From Aureibacillus halotolerans (GTDB taxonomy: Bacteria; Bacillota; Bacilli; Bacillales; DSM-28697): a DNA stretch of 64,000 bases. The DNA lies in assembly GCF_004363045.1 (NCBI RefSeq), contig NZ_SNYJ01000003.1:62001-126000 (forward strand). Direction: 5' to 3'. The notes beneath the pieces are model-generated. The model was not told where the DNA came from. It was given only the letters and a program-made list of their open reading frames with translations, and made no database searches. Of this stretch, positions 27,395 to 37,436 are shown piece after piece. Within the stretch, counting starts at the first letter, position 1; each line of letters starts with the position of its first letter. The translations under genes were made by a program, and so were the position numbers.

Positions 27395-28497
27395 TTTTCT
27401 TCACCAACGGTCAGTGTTGGAAGCACTCGGGAAATCGCTGCTGAGAGTTCAGCCATATCCTCCTCTGAACCAATCGTAATACGAACTGCTGAAGGAAATC
27501 CAAGTGCTGCACCAGAACGAACGATGAAACCTTCGTGAAGCAATCCATTGTACACTTCATCTGCCGGAGCATGAAAGTCGACTAACACGAAATTCGTCTC
27601 AGAGGGGTACACCGTAAGACCTAGCGACTCGCAAAAGGTACGAAACGTTGCTTTAATCGCCGCATTCTCATTCCGTGTTTCTGCAAGATAATTCACGTCA
27701 GATAAAGCTGCAATCGCTGCAGAATGAGCAGGGATTGACGTATTAAAGGGTTCACGTGCTGGATCAATTTGTGAAATCAGTGCTTCAGAGGCAACCCCGT
27801 AGCCAACACGCAATCCTGCAAGGCCATAAGCTTTTGAAAACGTCCGCAACACCATCAAATTCGGGTACTTTGATATCAAGGCTAATGAATCAGGAAAATC
27901 ATCCGCCGTCACATATTCGATGTAAGCCTCGTCAGAAACGACAAGCACATGTGGTGGAACTTTTTCCATAAAAGCGACAAACGCTTCTGAAGAGATGTGC
28001 ACACCTGTAGGGTTGTTTGGATTGCAGATCCAGACAATTTTTGTTGAATCATCAATCGCCTCTGCCATCGCATCAAGCGCATGGGCTCCTTGAATCAATT
28101 CAACTTCTCTACATTCAGCGCCTTCTATCATGGCATTATGTCGATATTGCGGAAAAGACGGTGTTGGCATGACTGTATTGTCCCCAGCTTGCAGGAGCGC
28201 ACGACATAAAATCAGAATAATTTCATCTGAGCCATTGCCAAGAATAAACTGTTCGACGGGCATACCGTGCATAGCTGCTAAGCATTGTTTTAGCTGCAGA
28301 CCATAGCCATCGGGATAAAGAAAGATTTGCTGCAAGCTTTTTGTCGCCGCCTCAATCGCTTTCGGTGATGGCCCTTTAGGATTTTCATTTGACGATAGCT
28401 TCACGATTTTTTCCAGCCCTAAGGAGGCCCTGACGTTTTCAGGCGTCATCCCCGGTTTATAGGAAGCCATCCCTTGCAATTGTTGTTTTATTTTCAT
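27391..28497 (-). CDS. hisC: Histidinol-phosphate/aromatic aminotransferase
   Basis: PLP-dependent class I/II aminotransferase, used in histidine synthesis and, from its place in the aromatic operon, probably also for tyrosine and phenylalanine as in B. subtilis. KLSSNENPKGPSP at the N-terminus, WICNPNNPTG and the PLP Lys in RTFSKAYGLAGLRVGYG are present. The ATG at 28495-28497 follows GAGGTG; a GTG one codon earlier is an alternative. Length 368. Confidence 0.97.
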   Translation of the reverse strand: MKIKQQLQGMASYKPGMTPENVRASLGLEKIVKLSSNENPKGPSPKAIEAATKSLQQIFLYPDGYGLQLKQCLAAMHGMPVEQFILGNGSDEIILILCRALLQAGDNTVMPTPSFPQYRHNAMIEGAECREVELIQGAHALDAMAEAIDDSTKIVWICNPNNPTGVHISSEAFVAFMEKVPPHVLVVSDEAYIEYVTADDFPDSLALISKYPNLMVLRTFSKAYGLAGLRVGYGVASEALISQIDPAREPFNTSIPAHSAAIAALSDVNYLAETRNENAAIKATFRTFCESLGLTVYPSETNFVLVDFHAPADEVYNGLLHEGFIVRSGAALGFPSAVRITIGSEEDMAELSAAISRVLPTLTVGEEK

Positions 28498-28511
28498 CAC
28501 TGCACCTCAAC

Positions 28512-29321
28512 TTAAACGTTTGATTTCACAGGAACGATGGAGGTTATAAAGCGTCTGAATTCTTCCAGCCCTTCGGAAAGCGTTTCGCTGTTTTCAAACA
28601 GAGACTGAAGCTCACCAATTTTCCTGACAATCGCACTGCCGATAACGACGCCATCACAGAGCTCTAGAAAAGCCGTTGCCTGCTCCTTCGTTGAAACGCC
28701 AAATCCGACGGCCACAGGAACAGAACTATGCGTTTTTGCGTCAGTTAAAAATTGCCCGATTTCTTCGGAAAAGGAAGCACGTTCGCCTGTCACACCAAGA
28801 GAGGACACACAATATAAAAAGCCATCTGCCTCTTTAGCGACCAGCTCGACACGCTTTTTAGATGTTGGAGCCACAAGCGAAATAAGCGCAAGATCATTGG
28901 CCCTGCAAGCTTTCTTAAAGTCATGGCTTTCTTCAAAAGGAAGATCTGGAACAAGCACTCCATCCACTTGATTCTCACGCGCTAAAGCGAAAAAGCGTTC
29001 CTCTCCTAATTGTAGCACAGGATTGTAATAGGTAAAGATGACAACCGGAATTTCCACTCCGCTCGCCCGCATTTTTGAAACAAGCTTCATCGCCTTCGTC
29101 AACGTCATCCCACCTGCCAGCGCACGCGCAGAGCCTTCTTGAATGACAGGGCCGTCCGCCAGCGGATCTGAATACGGAATACCAAGCTCTAGAATATCTG
29201 CCCCCTCATCCTGCAACACTTTGGCTAATCCAATCGTCGCTTCCTCCGATGGATCTCCAGCTGTAATAAACGGGATAAAGAGATCGTTTTGTCGTTTGAG
29301 TGCGTGTTTAAATGACGTCAT
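28512..29321 (-). CDS. trpA: Tryptophan synthase alpha subunit
   Basis: Cleaves indole-3-glycerol phosphate to indole, which is channelled to TrpB. TIM barrel of 269 residues with the catalytic Glu and Asp in [21 protein letters not shown] (written here as [15 protein letters not shown]), FTYYNPVLQ and [11 protein letters not shown]. It overlaps trpB by four bases. Confidence 0.98.
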   Translation of the reverse strand: MTSFKHALKRQNDLFIPFITAGDPSEEATIGLAKVLQDEGADILELGIPYSDPLADGPVIQEGSARALAGGMTLTKAMKLVSKMRASGVEIPVVIFTYYNPVLQLGEERFFALARENQVDGVLVPDLPFEESHDFKKACRANDLALISLVAPTSKKRVELVAKEADGFLYCVSSLGVTGERASFSEEIGQFLTDAKTHSSVPVAVGFGVSTKEQATAFLELCDGVVIGSAIVRKIGELQSLFENSETLSEGLEEFRRFITSIVPVKSNV

Positions 29322-30526
29322 GCTTGTTCTCCCTTCTCTTCAAGGTACTGCTTGACGGATTGTACGTCCTTGTCTCCTCGACCAGATAAACAGACGACGA
29401 GCGTTTCGTTGCTGGCGAGCGTCGGCGCGAGTTTAAAGGCGTAAGCAAGGGCGTGTGCACTTTCAATCGCAGGGATAATGCCTTCTTGCTTTGATAAGAA
29501 GATAAGCGCTGCGATGGCTTCGTCGTCTGTAATCGATTCATAGCGAACTCGACCACTATCCTTTAAATAGGCATGCTCCGGCCCAATACCTGGATAATCC
29601 AATCCCGCAGAAATGGAGTAAGGCTCGGTAATTTGACCATGCTCGTCTTGAAGTAAATATGTCATTGAACCATGAATGACACCAGGTCGACCTTTCGCCA
29701 GTGTTGCCGCATGCTCCTCTGTGTCGACACCTTTCCCAGAGGCTTCAACGCCGTAAAGCGCCACGTTATCCTCTAAAAATGGGTAAAACATACCGATCGC
29801 ATTGCTTCCACCGCCAACACAGGCAACAATATGCTCAGGAAGTTGACCGATTTGCGTTTGGATCTGTGTTTTTGTTTCGTCACCGATAATGCGTTGGAAA
29901 TCCCTCACCATTTTCGGGTATGGATGTGGCCCAACAACCGAACCAATAATATAAAAGTGATCCTCGCAATGTTGTACCCAATAGCGAATGGCTTCGTTCG
30001 TCGCATCCTTTAACGTTTGATCCCCTGAATCAACTGGGATCACTTCAGCACCTAGAAGCTCCATTCGAAAGACGTTTAGTTTTTGACGCTCAATGTCTTT
30101 TCGACCCATAAATACTTTACATTCCAAGCCGAATTTCGCAGCAACAGTTGCCGTTGCCACGCCGTGCTGACCTGCACCTGTTTCAGCAATCACCTTTTTT
30201 TTGCCCATGCGAACGGCAAGCAGTGCCTGGCCAAGGGCATTGTTCAGTTTATGTGCACCTGTATGATTCAAATCCTCACGTTTTAAATAGATTTGTGCGC
30301 CATCTAACGTCTCCGTCGTGTTTTTAGCAAACGTCAGTGGGGTTGGTCGACCAGAATACTCTTGAAGCTCTCTCGTTAATTCATTGACGAACTGTTCATC
30401 TCCCAACGCTTCTTTTAGTGCTTGTTCGACTTCATAAAGCGGCTGCATTAATGTTTCAGGAACAAATTTGCCACCAAAATTCTCAAAACGGCCGCGCTCA
30501 TCTGGATAGTTCATATTAAGTCCCAT
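29318..30526 (-). CDS. trpB: Tryptophan synthase beta subunit
   Basis: PLP enzyme joining indole to serine. The PLP Lys is in [30 protein letters not shown] binds the cofactor phosphate and [16 protein letters not shown] is conserved. 402 residues from the first ATG, which overlaps the trpF end by 11 bases; a second ATG four codons downstream (30514) aligns better with relatives, and the ribosome site GGAGG is 12 bases from the first, so the exact start is open. Confidence 0.97.
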   Translation of the reverse strand: MGLNMNYPDERGRFENFGGKFVPETLMQPLYEVEQALKEALGDEQFVNELTRELQEYSGRPTPLTFAKNTTETLDGAQIYLKREDLNHTGAHKLNNALGQALLAVRMGKKKVIAETGAGQHGVATATVAAKFGLECKVFMGRKDIERQKLNVFRMELLGAEVIPVDSGDQTLKDATNEAIRYWVQHCEDHFYIIGSVVGPHPYPKMVRDFQRIIGDETKTQIQTQIGQLPEHIVACVGGGSNAIGMFYPFLEDNVALYGVEASGKGVDTEEHAATLAKGRPGVIHGSMTYLLQDEHGQITEPYSISAGLDYPGIGPEHAYLKDSGRVRYESITDDEAIAALIFLSKQEGIIPAIESAHALAYAFKLAPTLASNETLVVCLSGRGDKDVQSVKQYLEEKGEQA

Positions 30527-31166
30527 CGTTCATCATCGCCTCCAAATGCTTTATCTTTTGTTCGGATTTGGCTCCGTTCTCTTCAATGCCACTTGCAAGA
30601 TCAATCCCATCCGGGTGATAACGAAGCAGTTCTTTCACGTTGTCTGGTGTTACTCCACCTGCAACAAACAATGGCACTCCGAGCTCTCTTGCCACAGCTT
30701 GATAAGCAGGAATACTTGCCCAGTCAAAGGACAGACCACTGCCCCCCCATTGTGGGGATTTTGTATCGATCAGAAAGCCATCCACCTTTTGTGCATACGA
30801 TCTCATCATCGCTAGTCCTTCGTCGCTATGATGAATGGCTTTTAAAATTGTTTTATTTAATGTAGCCTTTAGTTCCACTGCCATTTCAGGTGCTTCGTTG
30901 CCGTGAAGCTGAATCACATTCATGTTAGGAAACTCTGTTGCAGCCCGCTGAATGTCTTCAATGGTCGCATTGACAAAAACCCCAACAGCCAATTGCTGCT
31001 CTTTTAATGGCGTTTCGTTGAGCCATTGTTGGACAATGGCGGGTTTGACATAGCGCTTGCTTCCCTCAAAGAAAATGAAACCTAACCAATCCGCAACGTC
31101 ACGAGACTTCGTATAATCCTCATAGGATCGATTGCCACAGCATTTTAGCAACGCTTGACGTGTCAC
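30516..31166 (-). CDS. trpF: Phosphoribosylanthranilate isomerase
   Basis: Amadori rearrangement step of tryptophan synthesis. Small TIM barrel of 216 residues with [11 protein letters not shown] (catalytic Cys in the KxCG motif), [20 protein letters not shown], the late catalytic Asp in [13 protein letters not shown] and [10 protein letters not shown]. It starts with GTG overlapping the trpC stop by four bases (GTGA). Confidence 0.97.
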   Translation of the reverse strand: MTRQALLKCCGNRSYEDYTKSRDVADWLGFIFFEGSKRYVKPAIVQQWLNETPLKEQQLAVGVFVNATIEDIQRAATEFPNMNVIQLHGNEAPEMAVELKATLNKTILKAIHHSDEGLAMMRSYAQKVDGFLIDTKSPQWGGSGLSFDWASIPAYQAVARELGVPLFVAGGVTPDNVKELLRYHPDGIDLASGIEENGAKSEQKIKHLEAMMNDGT

Positions 31167-31927
31167 TGTTGATCACCATATAGCTTAGCAATGGCTTTCT
31201 CAGGGTCTCCTGATCGCATAAGATGCTCGCCAACAAGCATAGCTGAAGCGCCGAACTGTTCGATCGTTGCTACATCCTGCTGACCATGGATCCCTGATTC
31301 ACTTACAAATGGGATTCCTGCGGGCAACAGAGAGGCAATCTCTTGCGTATGCTCTAGAGCGGTGTGAAATGTATGCAGGTCGCGATTGTTAATGCCGATT
31401 AATGATGGCGTAAATACCTCTAACAAATTTGCCAGTACGGATTTGCTATGCACCTCAACTAGACAGGAAAGCCCGAGCTCTGTGGCTTGCAAATAAAGAG
31501 CGTGTAGTTTCTTAGGCTCAAGTGCTTCGCCAATGAGTAAAATGGCATCCGCCCCAATGGCTGCACTTTCCAACACCTGCTCTTCGGAAATAATAAAATC
31601 CTTCCGCAATACAGGGATTGACACCGCCGCTCTAACTCCTTGGAGATCGGCCACAGACCCTTGAAAATAGGTCGCATCTGTTAACACTGAAATGGCTGCT
31701 GCACCTGCTTTTTCATACGCTTTCGCGGTTTGAACTGGCTGAAAGTGAGGTGCGATTAGCCCTTTAGAAGGCGACGCTTTTTTCACCTCTGCAATTAACG
31801 CAGGCTGGCGCTTTGATTGTTTTACCGCCTCATAGAGCGAGCGATAAGGCGATTGTCTAGGCGTGAATTGTGTCGGATCTATGGCCGCAATTTCTGCGGC
31901 CTTCGTTTCAAGGATTGTATTAAGCAT
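31163..31927 (-). CDS. trpC: Indole-3-glycerol phosphate synthase
   Basis: Ring closure step of tryptophan synthesis. TIM barrel of 254 residues: LIAEVKKASPSKGLIAP with the substrate Lys, ISVLTDATYFQGS, VLRKDFIISEEQV, LIGINNRDLHTF and VSESGI are all visible. It overlaps trpD by 8 bases and trpF by 4. Confidence 0.98.
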   Translation of the reverse strand: MLNTILETKAAEIAAIDPTQFTPRQSPYRSLYEAVKQSKRQPALIAEVKKASPSKGLIAPHFQPVQTAKAYEKAGAAAISVLTDATYFQGSVADLQGVRAAVSIPVLRKDFIISEEQVLESAAIGADAILLIGEALEPKKLHALYLQATELGLSCLVEVHSKSVLANLLEVFTPSLIGINNRDLHTFHTALEHTQEIASLLPAGIPFVSESGIHGQQDVATIEQFGASAMLVGEHLMRSGDPEKAIAKLYGDQQ

Positions 31928-32954
31928 GTGTTCTCTCCTCCTCTGTTCCAGCGGCTTCTTTCATGCGTTCAAGCTGCTTATACGCATTTCCCGTCTGCAC
32001 AGTTTCTAGCGCAAGCATCACACCCTCTGACAGGGTGGCTGCTGCCCCAGACACATACAAGGAGGCTCCCGCATTTAAGGCCACGATGTTTCGAGCGCTT
32101 GGATGAGCTTTCCCAAGCAGGACTGACTCTATCGTTTGCGCACTTTCTTCTGGCGTAAACGATTGGATGTCCTTTAACGAACCAACTTCTAATCCAAAGT
32201 CCTCTGGATGGATTTGAAATGTCGTAATGTCCCCATTTTTTAATTCTACCACATTCGTTTTCCCAGTAATTGTTGCCTCATCCAATCCATCTTCTCCCGT
32301 GACGAGCATCACATGAGAGGAGCCTAAAATGCGTAACGCGCTTGCCATTTTTTTTGCCTGCTCATGATCGTAAACGCCAATCAACTGACGCTTACAGCGC
32401 GCCGGATTCGCGAGCGGACCGAGAATATTGAAGACCGTTCGAAAACCGAGTTCCTTCCGAGGCACAACCGCATGCTTCATCGCTTGATGATACAAAGGCG
32501 CAAACAAAAAGGTCATATTGTAAGCAGCTAACGCTTTTCTTGCTTCATCTGCGTTTTGCTGAATGTTAACGCCTAGTGTTTTTAACACATCTGCACTTCC
32601 ACTTTTAGATGACACAGCAAGATTGCCATGCTTAGCGACCTTTACACCATGAGAGGCAACGACGAGCGAGCTCGCAGTTGAAATGTTAAATGTGTTCGCT
32701 GCATCTCCGCCAGTGCCGCATGTATCCACAGTATCCGTGTCAATCCCATTCACTGTTGTCATATGGGATCGCAGTGAGCGTGTAAAGCCGACAATCTCAT
32801 CGACCGTTTCTCCTCGCAGGCGTAAGGCTGTCAAAAAACCTGCGATCTGGCTCGGGGAAGCATTTCCCTCCATAATGATGTTCATCGCTTTTTCGGCATC
32901 TTCAACAGTGAGAACCTCTTGCTGAATCACAGCTTGAAGCACGGATTTAAACAT
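31920..32954 (-). CDS. trpD: Anthranilate phosphoribosyltransferase
   Basis: Transfers phosphoribosyl to anthranilate. The signature DTCGTGGDAANTFNIST (PRPP loop), VAKHGNLAVSSKSGSADVL and FNILGPLANPA are present. The ATG at 32952-32954, 10 bases after GAGGGG, overlaps the trpE stop by 8 bases and gives 344 residues; the frame runs 38 codons further inside trpE, but this stretch is not conserved. Confidence 0.97.
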   Translation of the reverse strand: MFKSVLQAVIQQEVLTVEDAEKAMNIIMEGNASPSQIAGFLTALRLRGETVDEIVGFTRSLRSHMTTVNGIDTDTVDTCGTGGDAANTFNISTASSLVVASHGVKVAKHGNLAVSSKSGSADVLKTLGVNIQQNADEARKALAAYNMTFLFAPLYHQAMKHAVVPRKELGFRTVFNILGPLANPARCKRQLIGVYDHEQAKKMASALRILGSSHVMLVTGEDGLDEATITGKTNVVELKNGDITTFQIHPEDFGLEVGSLKDIQSFTPEESAQTIESVLLGKAHPSARNIVALNAGASLYVSGAAATLSEGVMLALETVQTGNAYKQLERMKEAAGTEEERTHA

Positions 32955-34449
32955 ATGAATTGCTCCCCTCGATGGTTTGTTTTTCAGCATGAATGATGGC
33001 GCGCACAAGACCCATGGCCTTGTTCCTTGTTTCCTGCCATTCATTTTCAGGCACAGAATCTGCCACAATGCCTGCTCCCGCCTGCACGGAAACCGTCCCC
33101 TGCTCTAGCGTCATTGTCCGGATGGCGATGCACGAGTCAATTTGATCATTGTAACCGATATAGCAAATGGCTCCCGCATAAATGCCTCTTGACGTTGGTT
33201 CAAGTTCGTTTAAAATTTCCATGGCTCGTATTTTTGGCGCCCCTGAGACAGTACCTGCTGGGAAACCAGCGTTTAACGCGTCGAAAGAAGTGTGGTCACT
33301 GGATAACGTTCCACGAACTTTAGAGATGAGGTGCATCACGTGAGAGAACATCGCCAGTTCAAGCAAGACCGGTGTATGCACACTACCAAAGGAAGCCACC
33401 CGACCGACGTCATTCCTAGCAAGGTCGACGAGCATATGATGCTCTGCACGCTCTTTTTCATCGGCAAGCAAATCCTCTCCGAGCGCACGATCCTCTTCCA
33501 CCGTTTTTCCTCTTGGTCTCGTTCCCGCTATCGGATGAATTTCAATGCCATTTTGTTGAACTTCAACTAATTTTTCAGGCGAGCTGCCAATAATTTCAGT
33601 ACCGTCCAGGCGAATATAAAACATGTATGGAGATGGGTTGATCATGCGAAGTGATCGATAGAGCTCTAAACCACCAACATTCGTCTGTTTGGAAAATCGC
33701 TGAGACAATACCGCCTGAAAGATGTCACCCGCTTTAATCCATTCTTGTATTCGTTCCACATCACGAAGAAATGCGGCTTTTTCATAGTTGCTTTCAAACG
33801 TATTAAATTCCTCTTCAACCCCGCCCTCCATGTCTGTCAAGAGTGGCGATGAGGACTGTGTGGACATCATTTCCTTCACAAGGACATCCATGTCACGAAT
33901 AGCTTGCTCGTAAAGCTCTTCAAGATTCGATTTATTTTGTGCATCAACATAATGAATCACATCTAAATCACCTGTTTGATGGTGGTACGCAAGGAGCACA
34001 TCACAAAACACAAAATGGTATAAAGGCTTATCTTGACGATGGTCTTGGACGGTACGAACACGATCAAGCTGGTAGGCAGCTTCATACGCCATATACCCAA
34101 CGCCACCACCAGAAAAAGGAAGATCACTCGTATGGGGTAGCAGGTTTCGCGTTGCTTTCACGTACTGAAAGGCCTCTTCAAGAGTCTCTTGTGAGGATAG
34201 ACGCTCATCATTCATATCCATGATTTGAAAGTCATCTTTCCCTTGTTTAATCTGTAATGTAGGATCAATGCCAATAAATGAATGCTTTGACCAGAGTGAC
34301 TGCTCATCACGGCTTTCCAAAATATACGCGGCACGTTCCTGAAGTTTTGTAAACATTTGAATGGGTGTGCTTTGATCAACGTAGTACCGCTTCACTACTG
34401 GAACGGTATCATAGGTTGAGGCTTGGGTTAAAAAGGTTTGAAGTGTCAT
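32947..34449 (-). CDS. trpE: Anthranilate synthase component I
   Basis: Converts chorismate and ammonia to anthranilate. 500 residues; chorismate-binding core with FQAVLSQRFSKQT, IHPIAGTRPRGKTVEED, MLVDLARNDVGRV and FPAGTVSGAPKIRAMEI. The amidotransferase partner (trpG/pabA) is not in the operon, as in B. subtilis where PabA is shared from the folate operon. The ATG at 34447-34449 follows GGAGGG with 7-base spacing; that site is the one covered by the hairpin just upstream. Confidence 0.97.
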   Translation of the reverse strand: MTLQTFLTQASTYDTVPVVKRYYVDQSTPIQMFTKLQERAAYILESRDEQSLWSKHSFIGIDPTLQIKQGKDDFQIMDMNDERLSSQETLEEAFQYVKATRNLLPHTSDLPFSGGGVGYMAYEAAYQLDRVRTVQDHRQDKPLYHFVFCDVLLAYHHQTGDLDVIHYVDAQNKSNLEELYEQAIRDMDVLVKEMMSTQSSSPLLTDMEGGVEEEFNTFESNYEKAAFLRDVERIQEWIKAGDIFQAVLSQRFSKQTNVGGLELYRSLRMINPSPYMFYIRLDGTEIIGSSPEKLVEVQQNGIEIHPIAGTRPRGKTVEEDRALGEDLLADEKERAEHHMLVDLARNDVGRVASFGSVHTPVLLELAMFSHVMHLISKVRGTLSSDHTSFDALNAGFPAGTVSGAPKIRAMEILNELEPTSRGIYAGAICYIGYNDQIDSCIAIRTMTLEQGTVSVQAGAGIVADSVPENEWQETRNKAMGLVRAIIHAEKQTIEGSNSYV

Positions 34450-34456
34450 CAGGGTT

Positions 34457-34484
34457 CCCTCCATTGAACGTAGTCATTGGAGAG
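34457..34484 (-). promoter_or_regulatory. Candidate trpE Shine-Dalgarno blocking hairpin
   Basis: In the trp leader RNA, CUCUCC (34479-34484) can pair with the trpE ribosome site GGAGGG (34457-34462) around a 16-base loop, with one G-U pair. B. subtilis uses such a hairpin for TRAP-dependent control of trpE translation. The upstream part of the structure was not worked out. Confidence 0.5.
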
Positions 34485-34593
34485 CGGGAGATGGTAGAGG
34501 ATGGTCAAATGACAGTGCCGTGCTAAAGCCGTTTTTTCTAGGGCTTCGTACAAGGCATTGTTCTGTCTTTGAACCGACTTCCGAAGAACACAT

Positions 34594-34622
34594 AAAGCGC
34601 CCTGATCAATGACCGAGGGCGC
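34594..34622 (-). terminator. trp attenuator terminator
   Basis: GCGCCCT (34616-34622) pairs with AGGGCGC (34597-34603), followed by UUUAUGUGUUCUU. It lies downstream of the TRAP triplets and 145 bases before trpE. The U-run is short. The GAGAGCG part of the triplet region can pair with CGCCCUC at six of seven positions, giving a possible antiterminator. Confidence 0.75.
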
Positions 34623-34648
34623 AAAAAGGTAGACGTATCCTGTATTTG

Positions 34649-34697
34649 CTCATCTCTGCTCACGCTCTCTAAAACCTATCTCATCTCTTCTCAGCTA
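34649..34697 (-). promoter_or_regulatory. TRAP (MtrB) binding site in the trp leader
   Basis: Ten UAG/GAG triplets are packed in 49 bases of leader RNA: UAG, GAG, GAG, GAG, UAG, UAG, GAG, GAG, GAG, GAG, mostly separated by two bases, a few by one to four. This is the target pattern of tryptophan-activated TRAP, which wraps the RNA and lets the downstream terminator form. mtrB itself lies at 41400-41624. Confidence 0.9.
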
Positions 34698-34720
34698 CAA
34701 ATGTACTACTTCTGAACTCG

Positions 34721-34750
34721 ACTGTACTATACTTGATTGTCTTCTGTCAA
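34721..34750 (-). promoter_or_regulatory. Probable trp operon promoter
   Basis: On the minus strand TTGACA (34745-34750), 18 bases, TACAGT (34721-34726). It overlaps the 3' end of aroH, so trp can be transcribed both from here and from the aro promoter. Confidence 0.65.
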
Positions 34751-35107
34751 TGCTAAATCCGGGCGCAAGACGATTGCATCCTCTAAGTAAACGTGGCGAA
34801 TTTGGTCTTGAGAGGTTGTCGTGTTCACATGCATCATGACACGAATACAAGACGTAAGAGAACCAACGATAGAAGCCTCTGCCATACACATAATGGGCAC
34901 GAACGTCCATCCTTCAATACGACGCAATGCTTTGGCAGGGAATACCGCATCCAAATTCTCCGTCACAGATACGTACACACTTGCGACATCGTCTGGTTCA
35001 ATGGCATTCTCGTGAATCATTGCTCGAAATAATGCCTCTGTGTTGTCGAGAATGTCGCTTTCATTGTTGTCTTTGACGGTTGTTGCCCCACGAATTCCTC
35101 GAATCAT
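34727..35107 (-). CDS. aroH: Chorismate mutase (AroH type)
   Basis: Converts chorismate to prephenate. The 126-residue trimeric AroH fold, MIRGIRGATTVKDN at the N-terminus, CMAEASIVGSL-like region (MCMAEASIV) and HVYLEDAIVLRPDL near the C-terminus, with active-site Arg7 and the RIEGW segment seen in B. subtilis. It overlaps aroB by four bases and carries the trp promoter in its last codons. Confidence 0.97.
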   Translation of the reverse strand: MIRGIRGATTVKDNNESDILDNTEALFRAMIHENAIEPDDVASVYVSVTENLDAVFPAKALRRIEGWTFVPIMCMAEASIVGSLTSCIRVMMHVNTTTSQDQIRHVYLEDAIVLRPDLALTEDNQV

Positions 35108-36192
35108 CGTTGTTCCTCCTTTTGGAACGATCGAAGCTCCTCTAAAACAGCTTCATCTTCCATCGTCCTCACTGAAACTACACCAAGAGCATCGAGAAGC
35201 ACCATATGAAGTGTTCCGTACGAAGCTTTTTTGTCCTTTTTCATTAGCGCAAGCAATGCGTCAGGATCAAAATGCTGAGGCATCCTCGGAAAACCATACT
35301 GATCAAACCACTGACGCCAATTGCTTTCATCCTCAGTCACGCCTGTAAACCTGCGGCTAAGCTTCAAGGCAAAACGCATGCCAATCGCAACGGCATCCCC
35401 GTGACTTAACTGAAACTGAGATAGACTTTCCAAAGAATGAGCAAGCGTATGACCAAAATTCAAATGTGCTCGCACGCCTGCTTCCGTTTCATCAGCCGCC
35501 ACGATGTCTGCTTTCACTTGGATCGCCGTTGCCAGTAGCTCAGCAAATTGAGAAGATTGTTTAACCGCCTCTAAAGTCGGACAATCCTTCAACAATCGCT
35601 CAAGAAGCGCGACGTTTCCAATAATGCCATGCTTTAGCATTTCCGCAAACCCAGATCGCCATTGGTCCATTGGCAATGTTTGCAGCGTCTCCGTGTCATA
35701 AAAAACGGCGTCTGGCTGATAGAAGGCACCTACCATGTTTTTCGCTTTTCCAAGATTGATAGCGACTTTGCCCCCAACAGAACTGTCATGCGCAAGCAAC
35801 GTGGTTGGCACTTGCACAAATCCAATGCCTCTCATATAGGAGGCAGCAACAAAGCCGGCTAGATCCCCAACCATTCCGCCACCAAGCGCTACAATACATG
35901 ACTTGCGGTCTAGCCCTTCTGCCAACGCGAAGGTTAGTACATCTTCATACTGCTTCATCGATTTCGATTGATCTCCCGCAGGAACCGTATACACACTGAC
36001 AGCAAAACCGTGAGAAATGAGTGCGTTCACACAATCCTTTTCGTAGTAACGAGCTGCATTCTCATCCGCTACGATCAGGATACGTGAATAGGAACTAGCG
36101 GATTTAAGAATTGACCCAATACGATGACGTATACCAGCTTCAATATGAACTGAATAGGATTTCGAAGGCGTTTGAATCAAGACTTCATTCAT
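35104..36192 (-). CDS. aroB: 3-dehydroquinate synthase
   Basis: Second step of the shikimate pathway, NAD- and metal-dependent cyclisation of DAHP. The 362 residues show VPAGDQSKSMKQYEDVL, ALGGGMVGDLAGFVAASYMRGI and QVPTTLLAHDSSVGGKVAIN, and metal ligands including HLNFGHTLAHSLE and SHGDAVAIGM. Its stop and start are overlapped by aroH (4 bases) and aroC (1 base). Confidence 0.98.
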   Translation of the reverse strand: MNEVLIQTPSKSYSVHIEAGIRHRIGSILKSASSYSRILIVADENAARYYEKDCVNALISHGFAVSVYTVPAGDQSKSMKQYEDVLTFALAEGLDRKSCIVALGGGMVGDLAGFVAASYMRGIGFVQVPTTLLAHDSSVGGKVAINLGKAKNMVGAFYQPDAVFYDTETLQTLPMDQWRSGFAEMLKHGIIGNVALLERLLKDCPTLEAVKQSSQFAELLATAIQVKADIVAADETEAGVRAHLNFGHTLAHSLESLSQFQLSHGDAVAIGMRFALKLSRRFTGVTEDESNWRQWFDQYGFPRMPQHFDPDALLALMKKDKKASYGTLHMVLLDALGVVSVRTMEDEAVLEELRSFQKEEQR

Positions 36193-37364
36193 TAAAACTG
36201 CCTCGTACGTTCGTTATGTTCAGCGAGCTGCGCTTTAATAACATCAAATCGATCATGGCCAAATTGAGCAACAATCGCTTTGGCGAGCTCCCAGGCGACA
36301 ACTGCTTCCGCAACAACGCTTGCGGCAGGCACTGCACAAGAATCAGATCGCTCTACACTTGCGGAGAAGGGCTCTTTTGATTCAATATCTACAGAAGCGA
36401 GTGGCTTGTAAAGTGTTGGGATGGGTTTCATCACACCACGGACAACGATCGGCATGCCTGTGGTCATCCCACCTTCAAAGCCACCTAGATTGTTCGTAGA
36501 ACGATAGTAGCCTCTTTCCTCTGTCCAAAGAATTTCGTCATGGACATCGCTTCCAAAACGTCTTGCCGCTTCAAAGCCAATGCCGAATTCCACACCTTTA
36601 AAGGCATTGATGGAAACGATGGCCTGAGCGAGCTTCGCATCCAGCTTTTGGTCATACTGAGCGAAGCTCCCGAGACCTGCTGGCATCCCCTCAACAATCA
36701 CTTCCACGACACCACCGATGGAATCGCCATTTTTCTTCGCATCATCAATGGCCTGCATCATTTTTTTGCCCGCTTCTTCATCCATCGTTCGCACAGGAGA
36801 AGCTTCCGTTGTCTCCTTTAATTCTTGTAAGGACTCATAAGCCGGACTTTCAGCACGAATGCCACCAATCTCAAGCACATGACCAGCAACCGTGATGCCT
36901 AGTTCAGCCAATACCTTACGAGCTACCGCACCTGCTGCGACACGTACGGTCGTTTCACGTGCTGAAGAGCGTTCAAGGATGTTACGCAGATCACGATGAC
37001 CGTATTTCATGCCGCCAACAAGGTCCGCATGCCCTGGACGTGGGCGCGTCACTTTTCTGCGAACATCGTCCTGCTTCTCTTCAGCGATCGGCTCTGCTCC
37101 CATAATTTCAGTCCAATGCGTCCAATCCTTGTTTTCAACAACAAGTGTGATCGGTGAACCTAATGTGGCGCCATGTCGAACACCACTTTTAATTTGAACT
37201 TGGTCTTTCTCGATTTGCATTCGTCTTCCGCGACCATGGCCTTTTTGCCGTCTTGCTAAGTCTTCATTTATGTCTTCAGCCGTCAGCGGAACCAGCGATG
37301 GAACGCCTTCGATAATCGTCGTTAACTGGGGTCCGTGTGATTCTCCAGCTGTTAAATATCTCAT
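36192..37364 (-). CDS. aroC: Chorismate synthase
   Basis: Last step of the shikimate pathway, FMN-dependent 1,4-elimination from EPSP. The 390 residues contain [60 protein letters not shown] and the C-terminal [14 protein letters not shown]. subtilis calls it aroF, first gene of aroF-aroB-aroH. It has its own promoter, 50 bases upstream. Confidence 0.98.
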   Translation of the reverse strand: MRYLTAGESHGPQLTTIIEGVPSLVPLTAEDINEDLARRQKGHGRGRRMQIEKDQVQIKSGVRHGATLGSPITLVVENKDWTHWTEIMGAEPIAEEKQDDVRRKVTRPRPGHADLVGGMKYGHRDLRNILERSSARETTVRVAAGAVARKVLAELGITVAGHVLEIGGIRAESPAYESLQELKETTEASPVRTMDEEAGKKMMQAIDDAKKNGDSIGGVVEVIVEGMPAGLGSFAQYDQKLDAKLAQAIVSINAFKGVEFGIGFEAARRFGSDVHDEILWTEERGYYRSTNNLGGFEGGMTTGMPIVVRGVMKPIPTLYKPLASVDIESKEPFSASVERSDSCAVPAASVVAEAVVAWELAKAIVAQFGHDRFDVIKAQLAEHNERTRQF

Positions 37365-37407
37365 AATGGCAGAACTCCCTTCATCACTTTAAAGCGTATA
37401 TGTAAAT

Positions 37408-37436
37408 ACTATAGCATATCCTGTAGCGTTTGTCCT
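37408..37436 (-). promoter_or_regulatory. Probable promoter of aroC-aroB-aroH-(trp)
   Basis: On the minus strand AGGACA (37431-37436), 17 bases, TATAGT (37408-37413), with TGC before the -10 (extended -10). It begins right at the cheR stop. Confidence 0.6.

Noticed and set aside
34465-34600. Leader peptide for ribosome-mediated trp attenuation
   Set aside because: No short frame with tandem Trp codons; the triplet array and mtrB show the TRAP mechanism instead.
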